Of a stretch of DNA of 21,982 bases, positions 20,708-21,982 are shown piece after piece. The stretch spans positions 1 through 21,982 of the forward strand of contig DATMAC010000369.1 of the NCBI GenBank assembly GCA_035573655.1, read 5' to 3'. The stretch comes from Thermoflexus sp035573655. GTDB taxonomy: Bacteria > Chloroflexota > Anaerolineae > Thermoflexales > Thermoflexaceae. The position numbers and the translations under genes are program-made. The notes under the pieces are model-generated. The model searched no databases. It was not told where the DNA came from and saw only the letters and a program-made list of their open reading frames with translations. Every line of letters begins with the position of its first letter. Position 1 is the first letter of the stretch.

Positions 20708-21793
20708 ATGGCGCGGATCCATCTGGAAGGCTTGCGGAAGACATTCGGCTCTGTGGTGGCTGTGGACGATCTGACGTTGACGATCGCGGACGGGGAGTTC
20801 TTCGCCCTGTTGGGGCCTTCCGGGTGCGGGAAGACCACCACCCTCCGTCTGATCGCCGGGCTGGAGCGGCCCACCGGGGGACGGATCTTCATCGGCGACC
20901 GGGATGTGACGGATCTTCCGCCCCAGGCCCGGGATGTGGCGATGGTTTTCCAGGATTACGCGCTATATCCCCATATGACCGTGATGGAGAACATCGGCTA
21001 TCCTCTGAAGGTCCGCCGGCGCCCGAAAGCGGAGATCCACCAACGGGTGCGCGAGGTGGCTCAGGTGCTTCAGATCGCCGACCTCCTGGATCGACGCCCC
21101 GCCCAGCTCTCCGGTGGGCAACAGCAACGGGCCGCTGTCGCCCGCGCCCTGGTCTATCAGCCTCAGGCGTTCCTCTTCGACGAGCCGTTGAGCAACCTGG
21201 ACGCCAAGCTGCGTCTGGAGGCGCGCAGCTTCCTCAAACATCTTCAGAAGTCCCTGGGGATCACGACAATCTACGTCACCCATGATCAGGCGGAGGCCAT
21301 GGCCCTGGCCGATCGCATCGGGGTGATGGATCGGGGGCGGCTGCTCCAAGTGGGGACCCCGCTGGAGATCTACCGGCGGCCCCGGAACACTTTCGTCGCT
21401 ACCTTCATCGGGAGCCCGCCGATGAACCTGCTCCGCTGCCGCTTCCAACCGGCGGAAGCCGTTCTCGTGCTTGAGGACGGCCAGGCGATCGCCCTGGGTG
21501 AGCGGGGGGAGGCGCTGCGCGGGGTGTTCCGCGAAGGCGAACGGCTCTGGTTGGGAGTCCGCCCGGAGCACCTGGCGTTGGCGGAGGGGCCCGGCCCGAC
21601 CCACCTTTCGGCCCGGGTTTACGCCGTCGAACCCCTCGGGGTTGAAACCTTGATCACGGTCCAGATCGATGCGGAGCGGATCACCATGCGCCTCTCCATT
21701 GACGAGCCCCCGATCCTCCGAGAGCAGGTCTGGATCAGGGTGCCGATCGAACGGGCGCTCTTTTTCCGGGAGAGCGGGGAGTTGGCATTGTAG
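20708..21793 (+). CDS. MalK/UgpC-type sugar ABC transporter ATPase
   Basis: 361 residues; drives the CUT1-type importer from the cytoplasm. Walker A GPSGCGKTT (36-44), Q-loop Q82, signature LSGGQ (134-138), Walker B FLFDEP (155-160) and switch His H192 are intact. The C-terminal part (about 235-361) is the TOBE/MOBE regulatory domain of MalK-like ATPases, with GVRPEHL. The ATG at 20708 follows GAGGGAAGG; a longer frame would add an Arg/His-rich stretch unlike the family. CUT1 ATPases are sometimes shared between importers, but the first importer has its own pair. The right copy of the three-hairpin repeat starts at the base after its stop. Confidence 0.95.
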   Translation: MARIHLEGLRKTFGSVVAVDDLTLTIADGEFFALLGPSGCGKTTTLRLIAGLERPTGGRIFIGDRDVTDLPPQARDVAMVFQDYALYPHMTVMENIGYPLKVRRRPKAEIHQRVREVAQVLQIADLLDRRPAQLSGGQQQRAAVARALVYQPQAFLFDEPLSNLDAKLRLEARSFLKHLQKSLGITTIYVTHDQAEAMALADRIGVMDRGRLLQVGTPLEIYRRPRNTFVATFIGSPPMNLLRCRFQPAEAVLVLEDGQAIALGERGEALRGVFREGERLWLGVRPEHLALAEGPGPTHLSARVYAVEPLGVETLITVQIDAERITMRLSIDEPPILREQVWIRVPIERALFFRESGELAL

Positions 21794-21971
21794 TGCTTTA
21801 TCCAGATTTGTTTGGAGGATATGAGATAGTGAGGGCCAATGGCCCCACCCCCCTTGATCCCCCCTCCCCACGGCCCAAAGGGCCGTGGGGAGGGGGGTAA
21901 AAGATATTTTGGGGGGCGAGCCGGGCGCCGAAGGCGCCCGGCTCGCCCCCAAATCCCCAAGGGACCAAAAC
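21794..21971 (+). repeat. Three-hairpin 3'-end repeat, right copy
   Basis: Begins TGCTTTATCCAGATTTGTTT, nearly the same as the start of the left-edge copy in inverse orientation. Hairpin 1 is GGGCC/GGCCC (21833-21845). Hairpin 2 is an 18-bp fully paired stem (21859-21876 and 21880-21897, loop AAA). Hairpin 3 starts near 21908 (TTTGGGGG, GCGAGCCGGGCG core) and ends near 21953 with one bulged G and centre GCGCCGAAGGCGC. The short CCCCAAGGG follows. It starts directly after the MalK-type stop codon, so it forms the 3' end of the second importer operon. Confidence 0.9.
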
Positions 21972-21982
21972 GAAAAATCAAG

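Noticed and set aside
1..21971. Whole window as a composite transposon flanked by inverted repeats
   Set aside because: The repeat has a third copy inside, no transposase or integrase is present, housekeeping genes lie inside, and copies sit exactly at gene 3' ends.

Overview
The window reads as a GC-rich chromosomal segment of a bacterium, probably a thermophilic Chloroflexota (Thermoflexus- or Anaerolineae-like). This is inferred from the Pro/Thr/Ala-rich linkers after the lipobox of both transporter lipoproteins, the Arg-rich proteins and the gene mix; no rRNA or marker settles it. I found no rRNA, tRNA, CRISPR array, phage gene or transposase.

Layout. Positions 1-2226 hold minus-strand housekeeping genes: a DUF971 protein, methionyl-tRNA formyltransferase (fmt) and an M50-like membrane metalloprotease. 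Positions 2227-2895 are a gene-free, partly AT-rich divergent gap. Positions 2896-5128 (plus) carry a small double-CxxC protein and a membrane-anchored clan GH-A glycosidase. Positions 5160-10855 (minus) are a complete Opp-type ABC importer: lipoprotein, two permeases, two ATPases. A 1-kb regulatory gap follows, then a LacI-family repressor (11863-12906) and a cytoplasmic GH116 beta-glucosidase (13036-15360), both plus. Positions 15988-21793 (plus) are a second sugar unit: a second LacI-family regulator, a CUT1-type lipoprotein, two MalF/MalG-type permeases and a MalK-type ATPase.

How it works together. The 14-bp palindrome TGGGAGCGCTCCCA lies between the promoter and start codon of the first lacI gene. 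A 12/14 match lies just downstream of a strong promoter of the divergent importer, and a 13/14 match lies between them. This palindrome is the box known for the cellobiose-responsive repressors CelR (Thermobifida) and CebR (Streptomyces). My reading is a self-regulated cello-oligosaccharide or beta-glucoside module in which the Opp-type importer brings the sugar in and the GH116 enzyme cleaves it inside the cell. The second unit has the same design (strong promoter, palindrome GCACACGTGTGC, lacI-type gene, then importer) but a different operator, so probably a different sugar.

The least ordinary feature is a family of long intergenic palindromes. A three-hairpin element occurs at both window edges in inverted orientation and once more at 15628-15764; each copy lies 3' of a gene in the same orientation relative to its transcription, and one stem shows a compensatory base change. 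Related 17-23-bp hairpins, most edged by T-runs on the left and A-runs on the right, sit in four other places. They do not look like ordinary intrinsic terminators.
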